DNA of 64,000 nt from positions 18,786,001-18,850,000 of the forward strand of contig JBHGNT010000004.1 of assembly GCA_043228905.1 (NCBI GenBank), read 5' to 3'. This DNA is from Azolla caroliniana (lineage: Eukaryota > Polypodiophyta). Shown in pieces: positions 43,698 through 55,136 of this stretch. A program made the translations under genes and the position numbers. The notes beneath the pieces were generated by a model. That model worked only from the letters and a program-made list of their open reading frames with translations. It did not search any database and was not told where the DNA came from. The first letter of the stretch is position 1. Each line of letters begins with the position of its first letter.

Positions 43698-46600
43698 TCC
43701 ACTCCCACCTAACCGTGCATCCACCGGTATGCGCCAAAATTGGGTTCTGGTTGGAGAAAACCGGTCCGGGTTCCGGTTCCTCGTCCATCGGTTCGTCCTC
43801 CGTTTCGGACTGTTCGTCGTCGTTGTCTGGGCCTCTTACATCCGGTTCGCCATCGTGGCGCTTCTTGAACGCCTTGATCCACTTCCCTGCTACCGGTATC
43901 ACCATCCTCGTACCGTCGAGTTCCGCCAGGTGATACGTCCCGTTGTCGTTGGCGCTCGTTACCACGTAAGGCCCGAACCACCGCTTTGCAAACTTCCGTG
44001 TTGCTCGGTGCTGGTTGTCGAGGCTGCTGTCGTAGACTAGCACCCAGTCGCCTTCCTCGATTTTCTTTGGTCGGAGCCGGTGCGTTCGGTCGAACCGGGC
44101 TTTGTTCCTCATCCTCACCATCCGAAGTCTCTCCGCCGCTTGTTCCACGTCCCCTGGCCTCCGCTCGAGCTGCCGTATACGCGCCGCTAGCAGTTCTTCC
44201 CGGCTCATCTCGTCTCTCTAGTCCACTGTCGCCCAAGAGGAGATCGTCCGTTCCATCGGCATGATCGGCTTCTGTCCGAACATGAGCTCGGACGTCATGA
44301 ACCCGGTTACCGAACTGTGCGTTGTCCGGTCCGCCCACAAGGCATAAGGTAACAGTCGTGGCCAGTTCCCGACCTGGCCTCCGCATGCCCGGACTAGCGC
44401 TTTGACGATCGGTCCGTGTCCGCGCTCCACTTTCCTGTTCGCCTCCGGATTGTACGTTGTGGTGAGCAAGAGCTTGACCCCTAACCGGTCGAACAACTCC
44501 TCGGCCTCTTCGGCGTCCAACTCCCCGCGGTCAGCTACGATCTTCCCAACGCACCCGTACCGGCATATCATGTCCTCGATCAGGAACCGACACACGGCCG
44601 CGGTCGTTTTGTTCTGCAGGGCTCGGCCTTCCACCTGGTTCGTCAAGTCCTCCCGGGCTAGCACCAGATATCGCATCTGCCCTACGCCCATCGGCATCGT
44701 CACCAAATCTACCATCCATTTGAAGTGGATGGCCGGAGGGTATGTAGGGTGAAGCTCGTCCCGATGTTGGACTACGGAGTGTATCTGACAGCTCTCACAA
44801 GTTGTCACGAACCGATGCACGTCTCGGTATAGTCCCGGCCACCAATACTTCCCCTTTAGTTTCTCGAACGTGGCCCACGTCCCACAGTGTCCACCCCAGG
44901 GGCTGTCGTGGTAGGCCTTCAACAACTCCTCCTGTTCCTCCTCCATCGCCACTACTCGGAGCGGGATGTCGTTTCTCTTCTTCGGGTGCTTCCACAGGTA
45001 TCCGTCCCGGAGAAAGAATCGGTATGCTTTCTTCCGGATCCGGTTGGCCTCATTCTTTGTCCATAACGCGTCCGGCGTCATCGTCCTTAAGAATCCCCCA
45101 ATCTGCAGCCACTCCCCGTCGTACTTGCTCTCGTTAAAATCGTTAAGCGCCGGAGTGCTCCCTCCCTCGGTTGTTACGTAGGTCGCCTCGAAGAAGTCTA
45201 CGCCAACTTCCTCGTCTTCCGAAACCATGCCGCCCTCGTCGTCGAATCGCGCCCTCGAAAGCATGTCGGCTATGGCATTGTCTTTCCCGGAAATGTGTCG
45301 TATTTCCGGATCCAGGGACTTGATGTACGCTATCCACCTGAGCATTGCCAGGTCCGGGGTTGCGCATCCGGAAACCATGCCGAGAATCGGCAGGCAATCC
45401 ATCTCGATAATTACCTCTGTCCCGATCAGATAGTCTTTATGGGCCTTCACCGCCGAAACGATACCCCAGAGTTCGCGTATAACCTGGGTGTATCCTCGCT
45501 GTCGCTCGCTGAGGACCTTCGCGCCGAACCGGATTGGGAACCGAATGCCGTCCCCATCTTCTTGGTTGACGACCCATCCGATCCCGGTCGGACTCGTATC
45601 TACCGTTATGTAGATGGGAGTGCCTTTCTCGTAGACAGCCTTCCGGAGTGCCGGAGTTGCAGCAAGAGCCTCCTTCATCTTTCGGACCGACTCCGCATGC
45701 TCGTCTCGCCACTCGAATTTTTGCCCCTGTTTTAGCAACCCGTATAGCGGCTCGGCAACGTGGGCGTAATGCGGGATCCATATGTGGTAGAACGCGCATG
45801 CTCCCAAGAACCTCCGTACCTCCGTGACCGAGTTACAGTCGGGCTTCATTGTGGAGATGGCTTCCACCTTAGCCGGAGACGGTTTCCAGCCATACGGTCC
45901 GCATAGATGTCCGACGACCATGATCTCTGATTGCCCGAAGGCCGATTTCTCACCGGAGAAGGTGAGCCTCGCGTCCTCTAGCCTCTGCAGCACCCTCTCG
46001 CAGTCGTCAATGTGTGTCGCCACGAATCTCCGGCATCCGTCTGGTCCGATCGTTTCGTCCTTTTCCTCCACCGGACATCCCTTGATCGAGATGTCGTCCA
46101 AGAATGGCATGGTGATGTCCGGGATACAATCCCTCAGCACGTTGTTCATCGCATTCACCATGTGGGCCACCGAGTTCGTCCCTCCTTGTGGCAGGGTACA
46201 CATCCGCACTAGGCTGAGAGGAGTCCGCATCGTCATAATGTCTCTGCTCTCTACGGCTAGTTGGAACTGATCGTACCCCGAGTACAGATCACCGACCAAG
46301 TAGATCGACCTTCCGGCAAAGGCCTCCGCGAACTCTTCTATCGTTGGTCCGATTCCTGCGTTTCGAATGGTCACTCTGTTGACCGGTTGCAGGTCTTGAA
46401 TGAAGCGCAACGTCCCGTTCTTCTTCGGTACGGTAAACCACCGGTTTGAGTACGGGGCACTCGACGGTTCGAGGATGCCCATATCGATTTTCTGCCTGAA
46501 CAGCTCCATCAGCTCCGGGATGTGAGCTCTCGGTACCGGAATTGGTTTGAGATTCCACGGCACATGCGGTACTGTGAATATCACCATTGCTTCACGATTG

Positions 46601-46752
46601 TCGAGTCTACGCACCCGATCTCTCCCGGTGAGAATGCGAAGGCTTTCCCGTGCCTTCCGAGCATTCTCCGAAACCGGTCTTCTTCCGCCGGCAGTAGGAA
46701 CCCGCCCCCACCGATTTTGAGCTCCCGTAGCGTTCTGTCGGTGAAGGCGTGT
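43690..46752 (-). pseudogene. gypsy 2 pol: RT, RNase H, integrase
   Basis: One frame (46842-44218, running out of the LTR) has the RT blocks RWFTVPKKNGTLRFIQDL, GDLYSGYDQFQL and PFLDDISIKG (FLDD). RNase H has ITVDTSPTGIGW, RELWGIV and IEMDCLPI. Integrase has the HHCC finger (HDSPWGGH, CESC) and D-D-E (MVDLVTM, VADRGE, KVERGHG). A single TAG at 44218-44220, where the family has Trp, separates the C-terminal part (44208-43690), which holds the GPY-type module (RWFGPYVVTSA) and an acidic tail. The N-terminus is an artificial LTR fusion. RT and integrase residues are intact, but the element lacks gag and a primer site. Confidence 0.88.
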
Positions 46753-47057
46753 AGCCTCCCGAAAACCTATAGAGAAGAGCAATAGAGAACAAACAGAGGA
46801 GAAGCGTTCGGTTACGGCCCGACGGCACTTCGTCCTCCTCAATGCGCGATATCCTTCTCCCTGCGTCTCCCTCTCCTTTATAGCTTCAAGAAGGGAGCCG
46901 TTTCCCTCATTAACTTCCTACCTACCGAATCTAACTACCTAGGATATACCTTTGTACCTAATCCTCTATTATATACATTAAAGGGCGCGCACGCGTGAAG
47001 AGTCGGTTCGCGCGCGCTATGCACCGATTGCGCTAAGGGACGGTTTTCTTCACGACA
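46753..47057 (-). repeat. gypsy 2 5' LTR, truncated
   Basis: It matches 43393-43697 from AGCCTCCCGAAAACCT to CTTCACGACA. The first 344 bp of the plus-strand reading (R/U5 side) are missing, and pol sequence begins instead. Confidence 0.87.
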
Positions 47058-48773
47058 ACGTATGGTTCGTTGATTCCGGTGCCTCGAACCATATGACGTC
47101 GCATCAAGAATGGTTCCGAGAACTTCTTGAGCCGGACTGACCTGGCTATGTCGAAACCGGAGACGACACTACGCACCCGATTCGGCACATCGGCAATGTT
47201 CAGTTCGGAGAAGAAGGTAAGCAAACTTATATTAAAAATGTCTTGCATGTACCAACTATCACGAAGAATTTGGTCTCCGTCGGCCAAATTGTAGAGCAAG
47301 GAATGCAAGTACGATTTAATCAAGGCGGTTGCTTCATTGAAAAAGAGGGCCGAATAATCGCTCGCGGATGAAGAGAGGGCCAAATGTTCATTCTCGACTC
47401 ACACGAGATGAAATCGGCCATGTTCGCAAAGGGCATGAAAGCCGATTCCGACATAGAGTTATGGCACACGTGGATTGGCCATATCAACCTCCAAAAGCTC
47501 AAGGCAATGCAATCGAAAGGAGTCGTCATCGGGCTCCCGACATTCACGGAGAAAGAGATTGAAGGCGTGTGTGCCGCTTGCCCATTCGGCAAGCAACATC
47601 GGCACCCATTTCCCAAGGAGCGGAACGTGAGCAAAGGCATACTCGACGTAATTCATTCCGATGTATGGGGTTCGGCTCAGACGGCGACATTCAGCGGATG
47701 CCGATACTACGTGACCTTCATCGACGACTTCTCTAGGCACACTTGGATCTACCCAATGCGGCAAAAGAGCGAAGTGTTCGGACACTTCCAAAAATTCAAG
47801 AATGAAGTCCAGAAAGCCACACGACAACATGTACGATGTCTTCGGTTTGATGGAGGCAAGGAGTACTTCTTCGACGAATTTTTGGCGTTTCTACGGAAAG
47901 AAGGAATACGACGAGAATTTTCGTGTCGACATACACCACAACAAAACGGAGTAGTTGAACGCAAGAATCGGCACATCCTCGAAGTGGCACGGGCTATGCT
48001 TAACGAAAAGCACATGCCGAAATCGTATTGGGCGGAAGCAGCTAACATGGCCGTATACCTCATGAATCGGTGTACGACATCCGGCGTGCATGAACTCACG
48101 CCGCACAAGAAGTTTTTCGGAAAGAAGCCGAACCTATCACATGTTCGGATATATGGCTCCATTGTGTACGTGCACATCCCCGATGAGAAGCAACAAAAGC
48201 TCGACCCAAAGTCAGAGAAATGTATCCTCATCGAATACTCACTGGAGCAAAAGGGGTACAAGTGTTATAACCCCTCAACTCAAAAAGTTCGCATAAGTCG
48301 AGATGTCATTTTTGACGAGTCCGCATCCTGGTACGCACCAGAGACAACTTCGACTCTGATTCCGCTCGACCCAGAATCCGTCGAACAAGAGATAGAGGAT
48401 GAAGATCGCTTTACACGCATGTTCGAAGGAAGTCCGATCACGACCCGACTGAGCGGACAACAAGAGCCTCCGAACAATCAAAGCACATCTCGACCGAGTC
48501 CAAAGCTAGACAAAGGGAAGGCTAAAATGCCGGAGTATGAAGACGATCATTTCGATCGACGATAACGAATCAACTCACTCCCTCAATAGTGAGTTCGAAG
48601 GTCTTGAGATCCGGACAAAGGGAGCGGAGAAAGCCGTAGTATCTGCAAACAAGAAGCTCCGTCGATCCACCCGTGAAAAGAACCCTGTAAGCCGATTCGG
48701 CTACAATGATTATATGGCGTACCATTATGCTTTTATGATGAAGGTGGCAACGAGAGGCCATAGCGGTGCGTAA
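47058..48773 (+). pseudogene. copia D protease, integrase and pre-RT linker
   Basis: It resumes with WFVDSGASNHMTSH (protease). TGA stops near 47138 and at 47369 interrupt it. The integrase is then open at 47384-48565: HHCC (WHTWIGHIN, CAACPFGKQ), D-D-E (IHSDVWGS, LRFDGGKEY, PQQNGVVERK) and IYGSIVYVHIP. The second acidic-residue context reads RFDGG rather than the usual RTDxG. The linker ends around MAYHYAFMMKVAT, just before where RT should start. RT and RNase H are deleted. Confidence 0.85.
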
Positions 48774-49082
48774 ATTGGGAGGCCGTTGGATAGATATTCC
48801 GTAGAGGAATAAATTTTGGGAGTTATTGTAGAGGCTCATTGATGAGCATTGAAGTACGTGTCAGTACTCCTGTCAGTCTGTATGGACTTGTATAAAAGAG
48901 CTCTCTGAGCACATCCTGTGTACAGAGTTTTAGAGTATTGTTTTGGAATTGAGTTTTTTGTGTTCTGCTCTCTCTGTCTCTCCCGCGTACGCTATGTTGA
49001 TTAAGCTTTCCATTAAACCTTCCTCATCTTCTTTGTCTTTTGTCTTTTGTTACCCGGTTATGTCTGTTAAGCTTCCGCACGT
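48774..49082 (+). repeat. possible 3' LTR remnant of another copia element
   Basis: After copia D ends, a purine-rich stretch (AAATTGGGAGG, 48773-48783) precedes GTTGGATAGATATTCC. A TATA box (TATAAAAGAG, about 48891) and CT-rich leader sequence follow, the layout of a copia LTR. It does not match the copia D 5' LTR at 41431. The assignment is tentative and the right end is undefined. Confidence 0.35.
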
Positions 49083-50143
49083 TGTCATGAAGATCAGTCA
49101 CTTGTGCGGATCGCGAGGCGGAACCACCGGGGTGCTAGACCAGAAGGATTCGAAGTTTGCACTAGCTTTAGCGAGAAAGGTTTTTAAGATTGAGAGAGAT
49201 TGAGATTAATATGAGATTTAAACGCTTGACTTTAGGTTGAGAGAGATTGATATGGCGAGAGAGAGATAGAGAGTGGGAGAGATAAGATTGAACTTTTAAC
49301 TTTAGATTTGAGAGACAAGATATATCATCAATTGGATGACGAATTTTCTTCTTAATAAATTCTCGAATAATACATTCCCCTTTTATCTTTTTCATCCACT
49401 CTTTTATAGATGCCCCCATGCATATGATGCATGTGGGGGTACAAGACATGCATAAAATGCATGATGCATGTTTGCCATTTGGCCCTCATGTGTTACATGT
49501 AATGCATGATAACCATGTCACTCATTTAAGGTCTCATATGAGAATTTTCAAGTAAAAATATAATGATAAAAATATAACTTTAAGGAAATGACTTGGCTTA
49601 GTGATAAATATATTGTTTTCTATCTTGGAGGTGCAAGGTTCAAGTCTTGCTTACATCCCTTTAAAGCACAAAATACTACTAGGCTTTTGGACCAAATATC
49701 TTTAAGACACCATGCTTGGTCCGCATCTCAAGGTCGTCGGATGCCGTCTCGTCGTCTCCGTCCAAAACTAATGGACTTGGCTACATCTTTTCATCAAGTC
49801 ATTCAACTCAACCTTTCTATGTTTCACACATAGACACAAAAGTAATAGCTTTTGCTCTGCTTTATATATGGTCACTTCCTTATTTGTCCTGTTTATATGG
49901 GATATCTCACAGTTTTATTTTTCTCTTTGCTAACTTCATACCCACATAACTTGACACTTAAATGGTCGTTTCTTATGTAGTAAAGTGCATTCGAAAGCTC
50001 TTGAAGACCTCCATCTTTTTGTACTAAGATTTTAAAGTTATTTAAATTTAGTATCTTCACTATTATATTTTTTTTATGCGATTCACACTCGATTTCGTAT
50101 GTTTTATGCGATTTTCACACCATTGCCGAAAATCTTCACGACA
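49083..50143 (-). mobile_element. solo LTR-like element (1061 bp) related at its ends to gypsy 2
   Basis: It begins TGTCATGAAGATC, ends CTTCACGACA and is flanked by ACGT on both sides (49079-49082 and 50144-50147). The last 10 bp of the plus-strand reading equal those of the gypsy 2 LTR. Near the start it shares the block GAGGCGG(A/G)ACCACCGGGG with gypsy 2. The middle is different and contains a SINE. It has no coding content. Confidence 0.6.
49585..49830 (+). mobile_element. tRNA-derived SINE-like element S2
   Basis: A-box ACTTGGCTTAGTGATAA (about 49591-49607) and B-box AGGTTCAAGTCTT (about 49636-49648) are 45 bp apart, as in plant SINEs. It is inside the solo LTR. The end of the body is not defined. 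Confidence 0.6.
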
Positions 50144-50147
50144 ACGT

Positions 50148-52130
50148 ATTCTTTTACATGTGTGTTTGTCTGTCTTGTGATTCTCTCACATACTCTGTCT
50201 CCTCTCTGTCTTGTGATCCTGACATCAGGACAATGATGAACATTATTTCCTTCGAAATGTGGGTCATGTTAAACTTCCTGCACCTTCAACAATATGATGA
50301 TATTATTCCAAAAGGATTCAATGGCATTACAACGTATTTCCCAAGGTCATTTTTGTCTCTCGTAGAAATGACATGACTAAACCTTGATCCACGTTAGAGT
50401 AATACCCCGTTGAGAAAATTGGTGCTAAGAGAGAAAATGCACATTGAGAATGCTCATGCCATTTAGTTCCCCATTGAGAATAAGTACTTGAGACTTTGGA
50501 AGGAAACACTGAGGGAAACCATGAATATCATCAAACTCATGTGTTGAGCTCACACTTAGGGAAAGAACATAAGCAACCAAGCTAGGAAAAAACACCAAGA
50601 TTGCAACGGGTACTAGAGAAAGACTAAAGTACTACACCTCTACTAAATTCTACCTAAAAGGAAACATGTCACTCTCCCTATAAGGAAACAAGGTCAATGA
50701 TGGATGGCGAAAGATTACCTAACACCACACTGCACTCCAAGCAAGGATCAACATTCTCCATATAGGTCTGTTTGCCCACATCACCATCATGTCAAGATGT
50801 TCGCATGCAAGCACTTACGAGCCCTTGCACTCACAATAAGACAAAGGTTATTTCAAATGGGTTTGCAGGTGCATGCGATACTTTCAACTCTAAGTATTTT
50901 AAAAAACATGGCAATTTACATGTACTCTTTTAAAAGTTGACCAAGAAATGGTCAAGGTAAGTCAATTCACCACCATATACTACATCAAGCGGTAGCACCC
51001 CTTGTTTGTCTTCTAGTACCCATTTTACCAAATTTTGGTAGTTGTGTAAACATAGTGGTTTCTATTGTATTTCAATTTTCATCCCTCTTAAGAGTGAGTT
51101 CCCATGGTGTTTTTCTTATTTCTTTTTATACATTTATATACATTCATATTCCATTGTCCCTTCACCTTGCTTCATTATCTATCTCAAACCTTGTTTTTAT
51201 TCTATTCCTTATTCCATCATCTTTTTTGTTGTTATTGTTGTCATTGTCATGCATGTTCAATCACTTTCTTTCCCTTTCTCTACCTTGGGATCATGTTTCT
51301 ACCCTTTCTCATTCTTATGTCCTTCGTTATATTTCTCATCTTGCTCTCTTCTACCTTCTCTCCATCTCTTTTGCACATCACCTACAACAAATCATTTTCT
51401 TGCCCCTCCAAACCTTCTTTATCTTCATCTTTGTTGCACAAACTCACCTCAAAACCTTCACGAACACACACTTTTTCTCGAAGGCTTCAAGATCCCCGAA
51501 TTCAAATTAAATGAAGGACTTTACAGGACCATTTTCGACAGCTTTTACGCAAAGGAATCACATAACAGAATAATGTGAAGGCATTCTGCTTCGAAGCCAT
51601 TCAACAAAGTCATTTCACATTATGCTTTTACACAAGCCATTCCACAAATCCATTCCTTCAACAAAATCTACCATGTTTTTACTTACATGACGTAATTACG
51701 CAAAGACATTCTACGAAGAGTTTTCATAACAAGATTGCGTAAGAGTTTTTGTCGTGATAATACACAATTGTTTGGATGGGTAAACAAAGGAAGTACAACT
51801 GATGAAGATAAAGTTTAAACTATAGTAAGGTGAACCAAAAATTCCGAGAAGAATTACAGGTAGCATTTAAATAGAACCGAGATCATTCGATTTCAACGGG
51901 ACTTCTTCCGCGAGGTACCAAGGTTTGGGATGGGCATGCTACAAGCTTCGTAAGGGTGTAACATAGAAAATCATAAATTTATGGGGTTCATATGCCCAAC
52001 ACAAATTTTCCAAAACATGGTGGGTCTTTTATTTAAGTGGGAGCACGACAAGCTGTACACGTTGAGATGTTGTGACAACATGTCCTCTGTATTTCCTTAT
52101 CCAGGGAATACACATGTGGATACTACCAAT
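50148..52130. other. gene-free AT-rich spacer
   Basis: No recognisable protein or RNA gene. A T/C-rich stretch (51042-51480) gives overlapping open frames in three phases, which is expected of low-complexity sequence and not treated as coding. Confidence 0.6.
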
Positions 52131-53492
52131 TTATGTGGGGCATGCCGGGAGCGGAGTGCCGCAAAGCCCAGGATTGCCTTGGTAAGAAGAGACGTCAAAC
52201 GTCGTGAATGGCACGATTTGCGGGATTTTGCCGGAGAGGTGGTTGTATGACACGTTGAAGCCCACAAGGGAGGTCAAGTTAGAGAAGGTGGACGGGATCG
52301 ATCCCTTGAGCTTGTTTCGGTCGAGGCCCAGGAATCTGAGAGAAGTGAGATTGGCGAAGGAAGATGGGATTTGTCCGGAGAAGCGATTGTTGCTGAGGTC
52401 GAGGCCCTCAATGTAGTCGGGCAGAAGGGATCCAATGTTGGGGGGGATGGAACCCTTGAGTGCATTGTTTGCAAGGCTGATGCCAGGTGTCACCTCGTCG
52501 GAGAGAAGTAGGGTGTTGGCTCTCGGGAAACCGCGAGCAAGCCATTGCCCCAAGCCGGAGCCGGAGAGGCCACAATTGTCAAGCACTACTTCCACGAGTT
52601 GTGGCGCGGTGAGGAGGCCGGCCACATTCCCAAGCCTGCGGATGGGATTGTTCTTGAGGACGACCCATTGTAACCTCTTGAGGTTGGACAGGTCGGCCGG
52701 AAGGCCGGTGATCCGGTTGTTCTCGAGGAAAAGGTAAAGCAGGGAGACGAGGCCGCCGGCCGCATTGAAGGAGTCCGGTATCCGTCCCGACAACCTGTTA
52801 TTCGCGAGATCGGCATTGTAGAGGTTTGAGAGGCGGCCGAAAGAGTGCGGGATAGCACCCTTAATCTTGTTGTCGTATATGCGAAGGTGTAGGAGGCTCT
52901 TCATGTTACCGATGGATGAAGGGAGCGATCCGGAGAGGGAATTGGAGGAGACATCGAACAACTGGACGCTGGTGAGGCCTCCGAAGGATTCCGGGATGGA
53001 ACCCGAGAATCGACCCGACGAGGAGAGGCACAGCATTATGAGGTTGGAGAGGTTTCCTAGGGAGGGAGGGAGATGTCCGGTGAACGAATTGCTGTAGAGC
53101 TTGAGGAGCTGAAGGGAGGAGAGAGAGCCTAGGGACGAGGAGATGCGGCCTTTGAGGGATGAACCGGCGAGATTTAGGCTCACTACGCGGCCGGTGATGC
53201 CATCACAAGTCACGCCGTTCCATGAGCAACAATCGGATTGATTTTCCGACCATGATGCGAGGGCATGATTGGGATCCCTCCTGATTGCAGCCTTGAATCG
53301 AAGCAATGCTTGGCGGTCCGAGGCAAAGCACACGGTGGCATCGGTGACCGGCGCCACTCCGATGAGGTTTTCGTCGTCATCGGCACCACAATCGAGGGGA
53401 TCGGTATCACACATGCCGACATTTGGGCATAGTGTGAACATGCCCATGAGTACTAGCAGTAGTAGGAGCATTGGCCTCAATAGCTTTGCCAT
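52131..53492 (-). CDS. secreted leucine-rich repeat protein, DRT100/PGIP-like
   Basis: 453 codons, intact and intronless. I choose the ATG at 53492 (MAKLLRPMLLLLLVLMG); the longer open frame upstream starts with GTG. A hydrophobic signal peptide is followed by an acidic Cys-containing spacer (DTDPLDCGADDDEN) and an LRRNT_2 cap (SDRQALLRFKAAIRRDP, then SDCCSWNGVTCD). About 11-12 plant-type LRRs follow with the LxxLxLxxNxLxGxIPxx pattern. The C-terminus is a short cap (GNPGLCGTPLPAC). There is no transmembrane helix or kinase, so it is probably apoplastic. Such proteins recognise ligands or inhibit polygalacturonase, but the role here is unknown. Truncated paralogues flank it at 4143-13130 and 55137-55345, all in the same orientation. 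Confidence 0.9.
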   Translation of the reverse strand: MAKLLRPMLLLLLVLMGMFTLCPNVGMCDTDPLDCGADDDENLIGVAPVTDATVCFASDRQALLRFKAAIRRDPNHALASWSENQSDCCSWNGVTCDGITGRVVSLNLAGSSLKGRISSSLGSLSSLQLLKLYSNSFTGHLPPSLGNLSNLIMLCLSSSGRFSGSIPESFGGLTSVQLFDVSSNSLSGSLPSSIGNMKSLLHLRIYDNKIKGAIPHSFGRLSNLYNADLANNRLSGRIPDSFNAAGGLVSLLYLFLENNRITGLPADLSNLKRLQWVVLKNNPIRRLGNVAGLLTAPQLVEVVLDNCGLSGSGLGQWLARGFPRANTLLLSDEVTPGISLANNALKGSIPPNIGSLLPDYIEGLDLSNNRFSGQIPSSFANLTSLRFLGLDRNKLKGSIPSTFSNLTSLVGFNVSYNHLSGKIPQIVPFTTFDVSSYQGNPGLCGTPLPACPT

Positions 53493-53612
53493 ATTGCTTC
53501 CGGTCACAATGTTAGGTGTTTGTCAATGGGTAAAAGTTAAAACTTGTGCCACAACCTTCCTTCACTTTTATACAAAAGTCTTATGGTGGCCCATCCTAGA
53601 TATCTATAACGT

Positions 53613-53643
<31 letters not shown>

Positions 53644-55000
53644 TAGATCAAAAGTGGTCTCATCATGGACGGTAAAATATCTATTTTATCTATTCTGTAT
53701 GTATTGGTTTCAACTCTCTAGCAATATGTGTATGGCTCAATCTAGATCTCTCATCTCGATTCTCTATATCATTTGATTTGTCGCGTGTCATACCTAGCTA
53801 CACCTTTCTTATCTTTATATTTGTCAACGTTTTTCGATTCCATTTAAACAATGCTTATCTTCCACCATAAAGTATTATTATAATATGAATATGATATGAA
53901 TATGACTTGGGATTGCTTAATGGTTTCAAAATGGCCATTAACTTGTCATGATCTCTCTTGCTCTTATATCTTGATTTCATTCATAGCATGTGAGACTTGA
54001 CCTTTTGGAATTTTTTCTTTGTAATATAACTCTAGGAGTGGGGAAATATTGAAATATTGCATTTTTCTCAAGAGACTCTCGAGAAAGGGTGTGGATTATC
54101 TCACACGATGGCCACTAGCGATTAAGTGGGTCTCCTCAACTCCAAAGTTATTGCATTACAAATCATACATATCAAGGTAGGAAACTTAACCCATAGATCT
54201 TTGAAATTTTCTAATGTGTCTTTTGGAGCTTCGAGGCACGTTATATAAGGAAACATGGAAAGACATTAGAACATGTGTATTCATAAATATACCCATAATA
54301 ATCGCAATCATATTGTATTGATGCAAAACTAATTTTCTCGTAGTGGGCATTCTCTACTGCGTAATAAGGCCATTGTGCGGTAGGATTCTCTTTTTCGAAG
54401 TTTTATGTATTTTTTCTTTTTTATCACATGTATAAATGCCACTCTTTTGCACTTGACAACCGGGACCATCTATGCTACGCCTTCTCCCCACCATACTGAT
54501 AATACATCTAAGAGTTCTATCAATTTTGATGCTAACATGTTCAAATTTTAGTAGTACTTCCAAGAATTTTAATACAACAATTTCACACATGTCAAATGCG
54601 CTTTTAGGGCTTCCTTCACTTTAACGTTGATGGTGTGCACTAGGCATATGTCTACTACATGCATCTAGTCAAGGTTTAACTAATCTACATCTGTCTCTCC
54701 AAAATATCCTAGCTAAAATCATCCATGTTCCCATTAAATTGGTTACATTCATTTTGTGGTTTCTCTTGCATAAGAGAACTCACATTTTATGTATTTGCTT
54801 CCTTTCGGACAGAGTGTTCTAAATTCTTTTGGATCTTACTCATTCAAGGGCTCCTTCAACTTGTTATCTTCATTTTTTTAAACATTCTTTACTATCACTA
54901 TCGAACGAATTATTACAAGGAATTTTACAGCTTTATGAACAAAGGAGAGGGGAGGAGAAATAGAGAGAGAATCTAGATGGATATAGCTCACACTCTAAGG
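53493..55000. other. LRR promoter side and spacer
   Basis: The first 120 bp are the conserved upstream region shared with both LRR gene fragments, with a TATA-like TTTTATACAA near 53565. A CT/AC microsatellite lies at about 53612-53642. The remainder is AT-rich with no supported gene. Confidence 0.55.
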
Positions 55001-55125
55001 TTGTCCATTGGGGACCAAAAAGTTAGGCACTCAACCCCTACATTCCGTAGTGACATCTCGCAAACTAGTGTAGTTGGCAAGATTGAACCCAAGCGCATGG
55101 GATTGTACCAATGAGGTCAGTGATT
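55000..55125 (-). mobile_element. tRNA-derived SINE-like element S3
   Basis: On the minus strand CCTCATTGGTACAATCCC (A-box-like, about 55099-55116) and TTGGGTTCAATCTTGCC (B-box-like, about 55077-55093) are in order and close together. The body would run toward 55000. It adjoins the LRR fragment at 55137. Confidence 0.45.
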
Positions 55126-55136
55126 GGGGATCCTCA

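Larger units (their letters stand above)
43049..47057 (-). mobile_element. gypsy 2, Ty3/gypsy element of an unusual FLDD lineage, gag and primer site deleted
   Basis: It is inserted in the copia D protease, with ACGT on both sides (43045-43048 and 47058-47061). The left LTR is complete (43049-43697). The right LTR keeps only 46753-47057 and is fused directly to pol, so U5, primer site, gag and protease are gone. The shared LTR parts differ by about 4%, older than copias B and C. Pol resembles, by memory, a gypsy lineage common in non-seed plants and unlike the angiosperm lineages. Confidence 0.9.
41431..48780 (+). mobile_element. copia D, Ty1/copia element, RT deleted, split by gypsy 2
   Basis: A 5' LTR at 41431-41886 is followed at once by the tRNA-Met primer site TGGTATCAGAG (41887). 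Gag starts at ATG 42054. The protease is cut by gypsy 2 (43049-47057) and resumes at 47058, followed by integrase and the pre-RT linker (about 48640-48750, RRSTREKNPVSRFGY). After that RT and RNase H are absent and no second copy of the 41431 LTR is found. Premature stops are present in gag (TAG, TGA), protease (TGA near 47138) and at 47369 and 48563. Confidence 0.88.

Noticed and set aside
43690-44386. 225-codon minus frame overlapping the gypsy 2 integrase C-terminus
   Set aside because: Out-of-phase shadow of the pol frame; Arg/Gly-rich from GC composition.
51042-51578. 178-codon open frame rich in Ser, Phe, Leu (with overlapping frames in other phases)
   Set aside because: T/C-rich low-complexity DNA keeps all three phases open; no domain, and codon content is only composition.
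52204-53646. Plus-strand open frames over the LRR gene
   Set aside because: Antisense shadows of the LRR coding sequence.
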